Source of the DNA: a bacterium
GTDB lineage: Bacteria; Patescibacteriota; Saccharimonadia; Saccharimonadales; UBA4665
DNA: 32,696 bases
Reading direction: 5' to 3'
Assembly (NCBI GenBank): GCA_021781915.1
Contig: JAJXVX010000003.1
Coordinates: 1 to 32,696 of the forward strand
Below, in pieces: positions 24,954 through 32,696 of the stretch. The stretch's first letter is position 1. Each line of letters starts with the position of its first letter. A program made the translations under genes and the position numbers. Under the pieces are notes generated by a model that had not been told where the DNA came from, searched no databases, and was given only the letters and a program-made list of their open reading frames with translations.

Positions 24954-26042
24954 TTAGTTTTCGTGCAGGATATAGCCCTCGCCTTTTCTCGATTCAATCG
25001 TGTAATTTTGTGAATCAAAAGCACTGTGTTTTCTTAATCTGTAAATCAGTGCATTGAGAGCCCAGTCGCTGATAATGCCATCTTTCTCACTCCAGACATA
25101 GTCACAGATAGTTTCTTTTAGGACTATTCTGCCTTTATTTTGTAGCAAAATTTTGAGCAATCTTTTTTCTTTTATCGGTAGATGCTGCTTGCCGAGTGAA
25201 TGAATATATTCTTCAAGCAATGGAGAAAAAGTCTCATATTTATTATTTTGTTTTCTGATATAACCAAGATTTAATAGTTCATTGCCTCGGTCGGGATTGT
25301 TCCTCGACAGAACGGAATTTAGTATTTTTTTGTTTTTAGCACTCAGTCCGTTATAGAGATCTTTTACAACTAGATTAACCATTGGGTCGGACAATGGTCG
25401 ATTAAGATTTTGACATCTCATTAGAACTTGAAGGAGTAATAGATGACCGCCGGCTAGATGAAGTGCTCTTGGGTCAATTTTTTGTTTGTCAATTGATCGG
25501 TAAACCTCACTTAAATCATTTTCAGTGTATCCAGTAAAATAGTTAGTTTTAGTAACTAGGCTTAAAATGTCTTTAATCTTGTGGCCATGAGTTTCTATGA
25601 GGGGATGAGAAGAAACTAGAATCATCGTAATTTTATTTCGATTAGAATCTCTTAGGAAACGAAGATTATCGAAAAGATTTTGATCTAAAATGTCTTCTAG
25701 TCGATCCAGCCTATTAAATACGATAATTAGTCGACCTGTTTGATTAGATTTTTCAACCATTGCTTGGCTGATATCGCTAAGAGAGGCATTATCTTTTTTT
25801 AGATTAAGTTTTTGTGCAAATTGGGCATAAAAAGCTTCTCGGCTGAATTCAGCCATTTCAAAGGAATTTATGAAAAGATAATTTCTAGAGTCTTTTTGTG
25901 AGAGGGAACGAAGGAAGAAAGTAACTCCGGCCCCTGGCATCGCGACCAGATTTATCGATATGCCGGAATCAATATCGTCGTGGCATTGATTGGATAAATC
26001 TTTACAAAAATCGTCAGAATAATGATGAGAAGTATATAACAT
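24954..26042 (-). CDS. AAA/STAND-like (degenerate P-loop) domain fused to C-terminal OmpR/PhoB-type winged-helix DNA-binding domain
   Basis: N-term VAMPGAGVTFFLRSL (P-loop without Lys), LIIVFNRLDRL; C-term KGRIVLKETICDYVWSEKDG...DWALNALIYRLRKH...YTIESRKGEGYIL matches the trans_reg_C pattern. Confidence 0.8.
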   Translation of the reverse strand: MLYTSHHYSDDFCKDLSNQCHDDIDSGISINLVAMPGAGVTFFLRSLSQKDSRNYLFINSFEMAEFSREAFYAQFAQKLNLKKDNASLSDISQAMVEKSNQTGRLIIVFNRLDRLEDILDQNLFDNLRFLRDSNRNKITMILVSSHPLIETHGHKIKDILSLVTKTNYFTGYTENDLSEVYRSIDKQKIDPRALHLAGGHLLLLQVLMRCQNLNRPLSDPMVNLVVKDLYNGLSAKNKKILNSVLSRNNPDRGNELLNLGYIRKQNNKYETFSPLLEEYIHSLGKQHLPIKEKRLLKILLQNKGRIVLKETICDYVWSEKDGIISDWALNALIYRLRKHSAFDSQNYTIESRKGEGYILHEN

Positions 26043-26060
26043 TATCTTTAACTCGTCATT

Positions 26061-26089
26061 ATTCTATCATTTTTATATCAAGCAATCAA
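26061..26089 (-). promoter_or_regulatory. sigma70-like promoter TTGATT-N17-TAGAAT
   Basis: Minus strand: TTGATT 26089-26084, TAGAAT 26066-26061. Confidence 0.5.
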
Positions 26090-26137
26090 AAAGAATATAG
26101 TTTAAAATTTAGCCATATCTTTAAAAAAGGATTCAAA

Positions 26138-27103
26138 GTGTTACAACCAAGACCAGTTAATCTATCAGCTAATAAACTATTAATTCAGGAAGTTCTAACT
26201 ACTGCTACTAAAGAAGCTGCCATAGCGGTAGCTCCACATGTTGGTAAGGGAGATAAGATAGCCGCCGATCAAGCAGCCGTCGATACGATTGGTCGAATTT
26301 TAAGCGATAATGATGTTTTCAGTTGTGAGGTGGTTATGGGCGAAGGGGTTAAAGATGAAGCCCCTATGTTAGCTCATGGCGATGTGTTGGGTAATAACTT
26401 TGATAGTCTATATGACTTAGCCGTTGATCCAATAGAAGGAACTACTTTTGTTGCCAACGGTCAAGACGGTGGACTGTCAATCGTGGCATTAGCTGAGAAG
26501 GATCAGATGTTACCATGGGCTGGCATCAGATATATGAAAAAGTTATTTGTCGGACCAAAGGCTAAAGATTTATTAACAATTTCTGGAGATGTTCGGTTGA
26601 ACGGTGATCCAGAAACAAATCTAAGATTGATTGCCGAAGCACTTGGTAAAAAAGCCTCTGAGTTAGTTATCGCCGCTTTGCTAAGAGACAGAAACAGTGA
26701 TATCTTAAATGCTGCTGCCAAAATTGGCGCCCACGTAATTGGACTTTCTGGTGGCGATGTCTTGCCTGCTATCAGTACATGCTTTGACGATAGTGAAGTA
26801 GATGTGCTATATAGTTCCGGTGGTTCTCCTGAAGGTGTTATTGCAACAGCTGCCGTCGAAATTCTAGGTGGCGGAAGTCAATTAATGTGGGATCCTCAAA
26901 ATGATAAACCGATTGAGCGAAGACTGGCTAATGAAAGAGGTGAGTTAGGTAAGGTCTTGTTTCCTAAATCAATAGTTGGACAGGGCGAGCTCCATGTCGC
27001 CTTCACGGCAATTACGCCTTATCAAGATAAACTGACCGGTGTCTCGCTTGACGATGCTGGAAACTGGTTACCTGGCGATACTTTTGCTCGCTCCAGAGCC
27101 TAA
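26138..27103 (+). CDS. glpX: Class II fructose-1,6-bisphosphatase (GlpX)
   Basis: GKGDKIAADQAAVDTI, MGEGVKDEAPML, DLAVDPIEGTTFVANGQDGGLSIVAL, SGGSPEGVIATAAVEILGG; GTG start with AAGGA upstream. Confidence 0.93.
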   Translation: MLQPRPVNLSANKLLIQEVLTTATKEAAIAVAPHVGKGDKIAADQAAVDTIGRILSDNDVFSCEVVMGEGVKDEAPMLAHGDVLGNNFDSLYDLAVDPIEGTTFVANGQDGGLSIVALAEKDQMLPWAGIRYMKKLFVGPKAKDLLTISGDVRLNGDPETNLRLIAEALGKKASELVIAALLRDRNSDILNAAAKIGAHVIGLSGGDVLPAISTCFDDSEVDVLYSSGGSPEGVIATAAVEILGGGSQLMWDPQNDKPIERRLANERGELGKVLFPKSIVGQGELHVAFTAITPYQDKLTGVSLDDAGNWLPGDTFARSRA

Positions 27104-27146
27104 TAAGTAGTTTTATTTAAAGCAAAAACCGTTACAATTAAGACAA

Positions 27147-27926
27147 ATGGCTTATTTAGATTACTTGGCAATTATCTTGGCGGTCTCAATAATCGGCTAT
27201 ATTATTTCGTTGTTTATTAAGAACGCCTCAATCGCTGATGTTTTCTGGGGTCTATATTTTGTCTTAATAACCGATTATTTGCTATTTAGCGCTAGGTCGC
27301 TTAACACCGCCAAATTAACGCTGGCATTTGTGATTAATGTTTGGGGATTTCGCCTTAGTTTTCATATCTTAGGCCGGTTAATTAAATCTAAAAAAGAAGA
27401 TAGGCGTTACGCCGATTTTCGAGTTAAGTGGGGTGATAAATTTAACTATCGAAGCTTGCTACAGAACTTTTTATTTCAAGGACTGCTAGCTTTCTTAATT
27501 GCTTTACCGATAATTATTGTCCTTAAACGACCGAGCAATATTTTGATTAACTGGGCTGTCTACGGCGGTTTTTTTGTTTGGCTGGTTGGTTTTATGGTCG
27601 AGTCTTTGGCCGATTACCAGATGACCATTTTTCTTAAGAATAAGAGGGGTAATAATGAAATTCTAGATAGTGGCCTTTGGCGATACTCTCGTCATCCTAA
27701 TTATTTTGGTGAGCTTTTATCATGGTGGTCGATTTGGCTAATATGTTTTGGACTAAATGTCCCAGTTTTAAGCTTGCTGTCTCCCCTACTCCTTTCAGTT
27801 CTTATTTTGTTCGTTTCCGGAGTTCCGTTGGCTGAAAAAAGACTAAGATCAAATCCTAAATATGAAAAATATATCTTAACCACTTCTGTCATCATCCCTT
27901 GGCCGCCTAAAAAAATAAATAATTAA
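27147..27926 (+). CDS. DUF1295 / steroid 5-alpha-reductase-like membrane protein
   Basis: ADVFWG..., NVWGFRLSFHILGR, GLWRYSRHPNYFGELLSWW, KYEKYILTTSVIIPWPPK. Confidence 0.88.
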   Translation: MAYLDYLAIILAVSIIGYIISLFIKNASIADVFWGLYFVLITDYLLFSARSLNTAKLTLAFVINVWGFRLSFHILGRLIKSKKEDRRYADFRVKWGDKFNYRSLLQNFLFQGLLAFLIALPIIIVLKRPSNILINWAVYGGFFVWLVGFMVESLADYQMTIFLKNKRGNNEILDSGLWRYSRHPNYFGELLSWWSIWLICFGLNVPVLSLLSPLLLSVLILFVSGVPLAEKRLRSNPKYEKYILTTSVIIPWPPKKINN

Positions 27927-27928
27927 TT

Positions 27929-28321
27929 ATGAAATATAATCTATTGGTCATATATCTATTAACACTGATAGTTTTTTTAGCTCTAGACAGTATATGGTTG
28001 GGTAAAGTATCGCCGAAATTATATAAGCATTATCTAAAAGAAGTCTTAGCGACTAAACCGAACTTGGTGGCCGGTGGAGTATTTTATCTTTTGTTTATAG
28101 TTGGCTTATTATTTTTCGTGATTTATCCAAACCAACACCAGTCTTGGCATCATTATCTTTTATTTAGTGCTATGTATGGATTAATGACTTACGCTACATT
28201 TGATTTAACTTCTCAGGCCATCCTGAAGAAGTGGTCGAGTATTATAACAGTTATTGATATGACCTGGGGAGTTATCATAACTTCACTGACCACTTTAGTA
28301 GTTATGGGACTGCTTCGCTAA
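27929..28321 (+). CDS. DUF2177 family membrane protein
   Basis: LIVFLALDSIWLG...YKHYL, GVFYLLFIVGLLFFVIYP, MYGLMTYATFDLTSQAILKKWS, DMTWG. Confidence 0.85.
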   Translation: MKYNLLVIYLLTLIVFLALDSIWLGKVSPKLYKHYLKEVLATKPNLVAGGVFYLLFIVGLLFFVIYPNQHQSWHHYLLFSAMYGLMTYATFDLTSQAILKKWSSIITVIDMTWGVIITSLTTLVVMGLLR

Positions 28322-28324
28322 ATT

Positions 28325-28954
28325 ATGAAAATAGCAGTCATTGGAGCTAGTGGTAAAAGTGGTTTAAAATTTATTGACTTAGCACTTCTTAAAGGTTATC
28401 AGGTTAAAGCCGGTGTCAATAGAACTAACAAATTGACTCTAGAGAAGGAAAACCTGGAAGTAATTAAATGCAATGCTCTTAATTACGCTGAAGTCGAAAA
28501 CCTAATATCCGGTTGTCAGGCGGTCGTCAGTCTAATTGGACACGGTAGAAAATCGCCGTCCAATTTACAGACAGAGGCAATCTCGAATGTAATTAAAGTG
28601 ATGGAAAATAATAATATCAGGCGATTAATTAGTCTAACCGGTACTGGAGTCAGGAAAGAGGCAGACAAAATAACTTTACTTGATCGGCTACTAAACTTTT
28701 CGATTGGATTAATTGACCCTAAACGAATTTCTGACGGAATTAAGCATAGCCAAGTTATTGCTAGCTCTAATCTCGACTGGACGGTTTTAAGAGTTTTAAA
28801 ACTTCATGATCTGTATGAGTCAAAATTTACTTTGACTGAATTCGGTCCGGCTAAAACTCTAGTGTCTAGGGAGGAAGTTGCAAGAGCAATTATTCTATTA
28901 ATCGAAGATAACTCTTTTGTAAAAAAGTTTCCTATTATCAGTAAAATAAAATAA
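28325..28954 (+). CDS. NAD(P)H-binding Rossmann protein (atypical SDR/NmrA-like)
   Basis: MKIAVIGASGKSGLKFIDLAL (GxxGxxG), AVVSLIGHG, RLISLTGTG, LDWTVLRVLKL. Confidence 0.85.
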   Translation: MKIAVIGASGKSGLKFIDLALLKGYQVKAGVNRTNKLTLEKENLEVIKCNALNYAEVENLISGCQAVVSLIGHGRKSPSNLQTEAISNVIKVMENNNIRRLISLTGTGVRKEADKITLLDRLLNFSIGLIDPKRISDGIKHSQVIASSNLDWTVLRVLKLHDLYESKFTLTEFGPAKTLVSREEVARAIILLIEDNSFVKKFPIISKIK

Positions 28955-28966
28955 AATGATTATGAT

Positions 28967-31078
28967 ATGAAAAATAGAAAAAATTATTATCTGTTAGCTT
29001 TTGTTTTAATCGGGTTTTGGTTAGTGGTAGCCGGATTTGGTGGTCCGACGTTTGGAAAAATAAGTGGCTTATCTAACAATGCCGAATCGTCGTTTTTGCC
29101 TAAAACGGCACAATCGACACTAGTCGAAAATCAAATTGGCAATTTCAGTCAATCTAATACTTTGCCAGCAATTTTGCTTTTTACTTCCCAAAAGGCCATA
29201 AAATCTAGTGTTAACAATGCTTATCTAACTGGTCTGATTCCTAAACTAAGCTTGGTACCTGACTTAGCTATTAGTAAAACATCGGCTGTTGTCGGTCCAA
29301 TCTATTCAGCAGACGGTTTCGCGGCTGAAATATTTGTACCGATTAAAGCAGTTGCCGACAATACACCTTCCATCAATGCTATCTCAAAAATTATTAATAC
29401 CAACAAACCAGTTGGGCTTATCAGTTATGTGACTGGTCCAGCCGGTATCGTTAATGCTTTTTCAACTGCGTTCAATGGGATTAATGGTATTTTGACATAT
29501 GTTGCGATTATTTCGGTTTTAGTCATCTTACTGTTGGTTTATCGGTCGTTGCTTTTACCGTTTTTGGTTTTAATTAGTGCAATTTTTGCTTTGTCAGGTT
29601 CTATCTTAGTCGTTTTTGCCTTGGCATCACATAATATAGTTAGTTTAAATGGCGAGAGTCAGGGAATACTATCAATACTAGTCATTGGAGCTACCACCGA
29701 TTATTCAATTCTAATTTTATCTAGATTTAAAGAGAAATTACATGAATTTGAATCAAAAGTCGAAGCGGTAAAACAAACATTATTCGCTTCTTGGGAGCCA
29801 GTTTTAGCAGCCGCCTCAACAGTAGTTGCGGCCTTGCTTGGCCTTCTTTTCTCATCACTTAATTCCAATCGAAGCTTAGGTCCGATAGCCGCCATTGGCA
29901 TCATAGTTTCTTTTTTGGTTGCCATGACATTTTTCCCTTCCTTGCTACTGATTTTCGGTCGAAAAGCATTTTGGCCACTTAAAGTTAAATATCAGCCGGA
30001 CTTAGTCAAAAAAGAGAATCTAAGTAGCTACAATGTATACTCGAGATTTTGGAGTAAAGTCGCTTTATTTGTTGAGAAAAAGTACAGATTAATTTGGATT
30101 AGTTTAACCGTTGTTCTTTTGGTATTGATTGTGCTAGCTTTGCCGACCTTTAAGGCTTCGGGAGTCACCCAGACTGAAACTATTATGGGTAACCCAGAGG
30201 CGGTCCAGGGTCAAAATTTGGTTGGCAAATATTTTCCGGCTGGATCCGGTAACCCGGTTGAAATTATTGCTAGACAAACTTCGGCCGCTCAGATAATCTC
30301 AGAGCTTAGTAAGAACTCGGCTGTGTCGTCTTCATTGGTGGTCTCTAGTTTTAATCCTTTAACAAAAAAAGCTACTCCGATAGTCTACGACGGTAAGGTT
30401 TTGATTCAGACTACAATTAATTATCAGGCTCAATCAACCCCAGCACAGAACTTCATTAAGTCTATTCGAAGCTCACTAAAACAGTATGATCCGAATGTCT
30501 TGGTTGGAGGCAATACTGCCATTCAACTCGATGTTAATACAGCGGCCAGTCGTGATTTGCACGTTATTATTCCGATAGTACTAACAGTCATATTGGTCAT
30601 CCTGATGTTGCTACTGCGATCTATTCTCGCGCCAATTGTATTAATTTTGTCAGTCGTATTGAGTTTTGCCAGCACTTTAGCTATTTCAGCTTTATTCTTC
30701 AATCATGTTTTTAATTTCCCCGGTTCGGATCCTTCGGTACCGCTATTTGGTTTTATCTTTTTAGTCGCCCTAGGAGTTGATTATAATATCTTTCTGATGA
30801 CTAGAATCAGAGAAGAGTCAATCAGACACAGTACCAGGTTCGGTATCTTAAAAGGTCTTAGTATGACGGGTAGCGTGATAACATCAGCCGGTATAGTATT
30901 AGCTGCCACTTTCGCCGCTCTTGGCGTAATTCCAATTCTTTTCTTAGCTGAGATTGCCTTCATAGTTGCTTTTGGAGTTTTGCTTGATACTTTAATCATC
31001 AGATCGCTCCTAGTCACTTCAATTTCTTATGATTTGGATAAGAAAATATGGTGGCCCAATCAAAAGAAATTTAAATAG
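28967..31078 (+). CDS. MMPL/RND-family transporter
   Basis: 703 aa, two homologous TM halves; GATTDYSILILSRFKE and LGVDYNIFLMTRIREE motifs. Confidence 0.9.
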   Translation: MKNRKNYYLLAFVLIGFWLVVAGFGGPTFGKISGLSNNAESSFLPKTAQSTLVENQIGNFSQSNTLPAILLFTSQKAIKSSVNNAYLTGLIPKLSLVPDLAISKTSAVVGPIYSADGFAAEIFVPIKAVADNTPSINAISKIINTNKPVGLISYVTGPAGIVNAFSTAFNGINGILTYVAIISVLVILLLVYRSLLLPFLVLISAIFALSGSILVVFALASHNIVSLNGESQGILSILVIGATTDYSILILSRFKEKLHEFESKVEAVKQTLFASWEPVLAAASTVVAALLGLLFSSLNSNRSLGPIAAIGIIVSFLVAMTFFPSLLLIFGRKAFWPLKVKYQPDLVKKENLSSYNVYSRFWSKVALFVEKKYRLIWISLTVVLLVLIVLALPTFKASGVTQTETIMGNPEAVQGQNLVGKYFPAGSGNPVEIIARQTSAAQIISELSKNSAVSSSLVVSSFNPLTKKATPIVYDGKVLIQTTINYQAQSTPAQNFIKSIRSSLKQYDPNVLVGGNTAIQLDVNTAASRDLHVIIPIVLTVILVILMLLLRSILAPIVLILSVVLSFASTLAISALFFNHVFNFPGSDPSVPLFGFIFLVALGVDYNIFLMTRIREESIRHSTRFGILKGLSMTGSVITSAGIVLAATFAALGVIPILFLAEIAFIVAFGVLLDTLIIRSLLVTSISYDLDKKIWWPNQKKFK

Positions 31079-31112
31079 CCATTAAATTATTTTTAAGACT
31101 AATCTTTTTAAA

Positions 31113-31604
31113 TTAAATCCCAATATTGAAGGTTGCAATAATTGATTTATTTATACTTGCTCGACTAGTTTTCTTGCCTAGGCTAAGAGTCTTAATTAAG
31201 TAGGGAAAATCGGGTAGTGATTGATTGGTTTTTAGGGTTACGTGAGGCGAATAGTTATCTAGAGCGTAGCTATAGTCTAAAATCCGACAACTACTAAAAC
31301 CTAAGTAAAAAATTAATGAGTTATGAAGCTTGTGCAACTGGTTTTGATTATCTTTCACTTCCAGGACAGGGATGTTTTCATTCGGACCGTAGAGAGCTTT
31401 TTTACCGGAATTTATTTCTATCGGATCAAAAGCTTCAACGACGGCTTTGGAAACACCAATTATGTCAGTTTCGCTGATAGAATCTGTAATAAAAAATGGC
31501 GTAATCGTACAGTGAAGCGGCCAAGCCGATAGTTTCTTGCCAATTGAAGTGTTTTCAAAATCATGAAGGATATAGAATTCACTATTTGAAACAGATTTAG
31601 TCAT
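31113..31604 (-). CDS. 2H phosphoesterase (2'-5' RNA ligase-like)
   Basis: Two HxT motifs: WPLHCTITPFF and SPHVTLK, spaced as in 2H proteins. Confidence 0.75.
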   Translation of the reverse strand: MTKSVSNSEFYILHDFENTSIGKKLSAWPLHCTITPFFITDSISETDIIGVSKAVVEAFDPIEINSGKKALYGPNENIPVLEVKDNQNQLHKLHNSLIFYLGFSSCRILDYSYALDNYSPHVTLKTNQSLPDFPYLIKTLSLGKKTSRASINKSIIATFNIGI

Positions 31605-31654
31605 AGTTAATCTAATTATGAAATAGACCTGTTTTTAATACAAGCGTAAACAGT

Positions 31655-32696
31655 TTATGAAGCATTTAATAATTGATCAAAAATTGAATGAGACAAAGAA
31701 CTATTTTTATCTTTAGACTGATTATGTTTCCAATCTTCCAATGGATCAGATATTCTAATGCCAACTTGTCCGGCATCTCGAAGAGCCGCTAGCAGTATTG
31801 GTTTATTGTGATCGCTGGGGTCTAAAATAATACAACTGGGGTAGGCTACTTCCTTTAGGTCAGCTCGTTTAGGCGGTAAGTCCTTAACGGAGATGCCAAA
31901 ATCATCGGCTCTGGCTAAAAGTTTTATAAAATCCGCTTGGGCATAACCTTGTTCTTGGTTTAGTTTAAGAATGCAGTGGGCGACGCTGTATTCTCTATAG
32001 TCTTTAATTTGATGGTCCTTAAAACCGGCTACATGGAAGAGGAGCGATAGATCACCATTGGCTAGTAATTGCATGTCGTTGGGACCAATCCATCGTTTAA
32101 GTGGACCATCATTAATAATTAAACTATCAAGTCCTCGAATCGGGTTAGAGTTGGCTAAAAATTGGCTGTCGATCTCTTCGAAGGAATCAGCGATTGAAAA
32201 ATTTATGCTGTATTGTCCATCTTTTGATGGTCTAGATGTAACGCCTATCCGACCGTCTAAAAGTTCGACGTAACGGACACCCTTGGTATCTGTATCTGAT
32301 TCAACTAATATTCTAAGGCTGTTGAGTTTTTCTCCTATAGCTGTCACAGATCGGAAAGTGCAGCCTTTGTCTGGATTATCGACATCATTCGGCTCAACCT
32401 CTACCCATGAGATCACCCAGTTATTCCGAACAAAAGAAATTGAAGGATCTTGAGTCACCTTAATATTGGTTAATTCTTCGAGATTAGAGATGGCCGATGG
32501 ATAACAATCCCGTCCGTCTGGACTAACTTCATAAATCGCTAGTTTTGATGTAAATTCTTGATCGGCTCTTTTGCCTTCAATTCGGACTAACATATGCGGT
32601 TTTTCGTCCACCATGAAGGTCTTACTGGCGTTGTAAGCTACTTTATCTCTCGGTAATTCATGAAATTTAATTAACCAACCGGCCGAAGCTGGTTTT
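31655..32696 (-). CDS. DUF1861-like beta-propeller protein (GH130-like), N-terminus cut by window end
   Basis: ORF is open beyond the tracked ATG (KPASAGWLIKFHELPRDKVAYNASKTFMVDEKPHMLVRIEG...); GVRYVELLDGRIGVTSRP, WIGPNDMQLLANGDLSLLFHVAGF resemble DUF1861. Confidence 0.6.
   Translation of the reverse strand, partial: KPASAGWLIKFHELPRDKVAYNASKTFMVDEKPHMLVRIEGKRADQEFTSKLAIYEVSPDGRDCYPSAISNLEELTNIKVTQDPSISFVRNNWVISWVEVEPNDVDNPDKGCTFRSVTAIGEKLNSLRILVESDTDTKGVRYVELLDGRIGVTSRPSKDGQYSINFSIADSFEEIDSQFLANSNPIRGLDSLIINDGPLKRWIGPNDMQLLANGDLSLLFHVAGFKDHQIKDYREYSVAHCILKLNQEQGYAQADFIKLLARADDFGISVKDLPPKRADLKEVAYPSCIILDPSDHNKPILLAALRDAGQVGIRISDPLEDWKHNQSKDKNSSLSHSIFDQLLNAS

Noticed and set aside
31079-31112. 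Possible bidirectional terminator between MMPL and 2H genes (AAGA-ctaa-TCTTTTT)
   Set aside because: Only a 4-bp stem plus imperfect AT flanks; too weak to call.
1-32696. UGA recoding (code 25, as in SR1/Gracilibacteria)
   Set aside because: Conserved proteins contain no in-frame TGA, and one TGA acts as a stop at 19358-19360.
1-32696. tRNA/rRNA genes, transposases, integrases, restriction-modification or known defence genes
   Set aside because: Looked through the intergenic regions and translations; none recognised.

Overview
The window looks like an AT-rich bacterial chromosome segment. Gene content and style suggest a Candidate Phyla Radiation / Candidatus Saccharibacteria-like genome; this is an inference, with no marker-gene test done. 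About 31 CDS fit the sequence. I saw no rRNA, tRNA, CRISPR array, transposase or phage module. Recognisable genes: YvcK/CofD-like (5' part, truncated), KUP K+ transporter, lysozyme-like exported protein, GuaB1-type IMPDH/GMPR-family enzyme, EamA/DMT transporter, RmuC, ABC-2 ATPase plus permease, metallo-beta-lactamase-fold hydrolase, GlpX, a DUF1295-DUF2177-NAD(P)-binding-MMPL gene run, a 2H phosphoesterase and a DUF1861-like beta-propeller protein (truncated). Most striking features: a 1473-aa membrane-anchored protein with 18 Kelch-like units, five Cys-pair inserts and ~100-bp perfect internal DNA repeats; a tandem pair of unknown paralogs followed by a P-loop ATPase; a degenerate P-loop ATPase fused to an OmpR/PhoB-type winged helix; a CDF-like protein that has lost the usual metal ligands; several genes whose -10 box lies 6-9 nt before the ATG (predicted leaderless mRNAs); two perfect promoter-overlapping palindromes; and a canonical G-quadruplex motif between two convergent genes.
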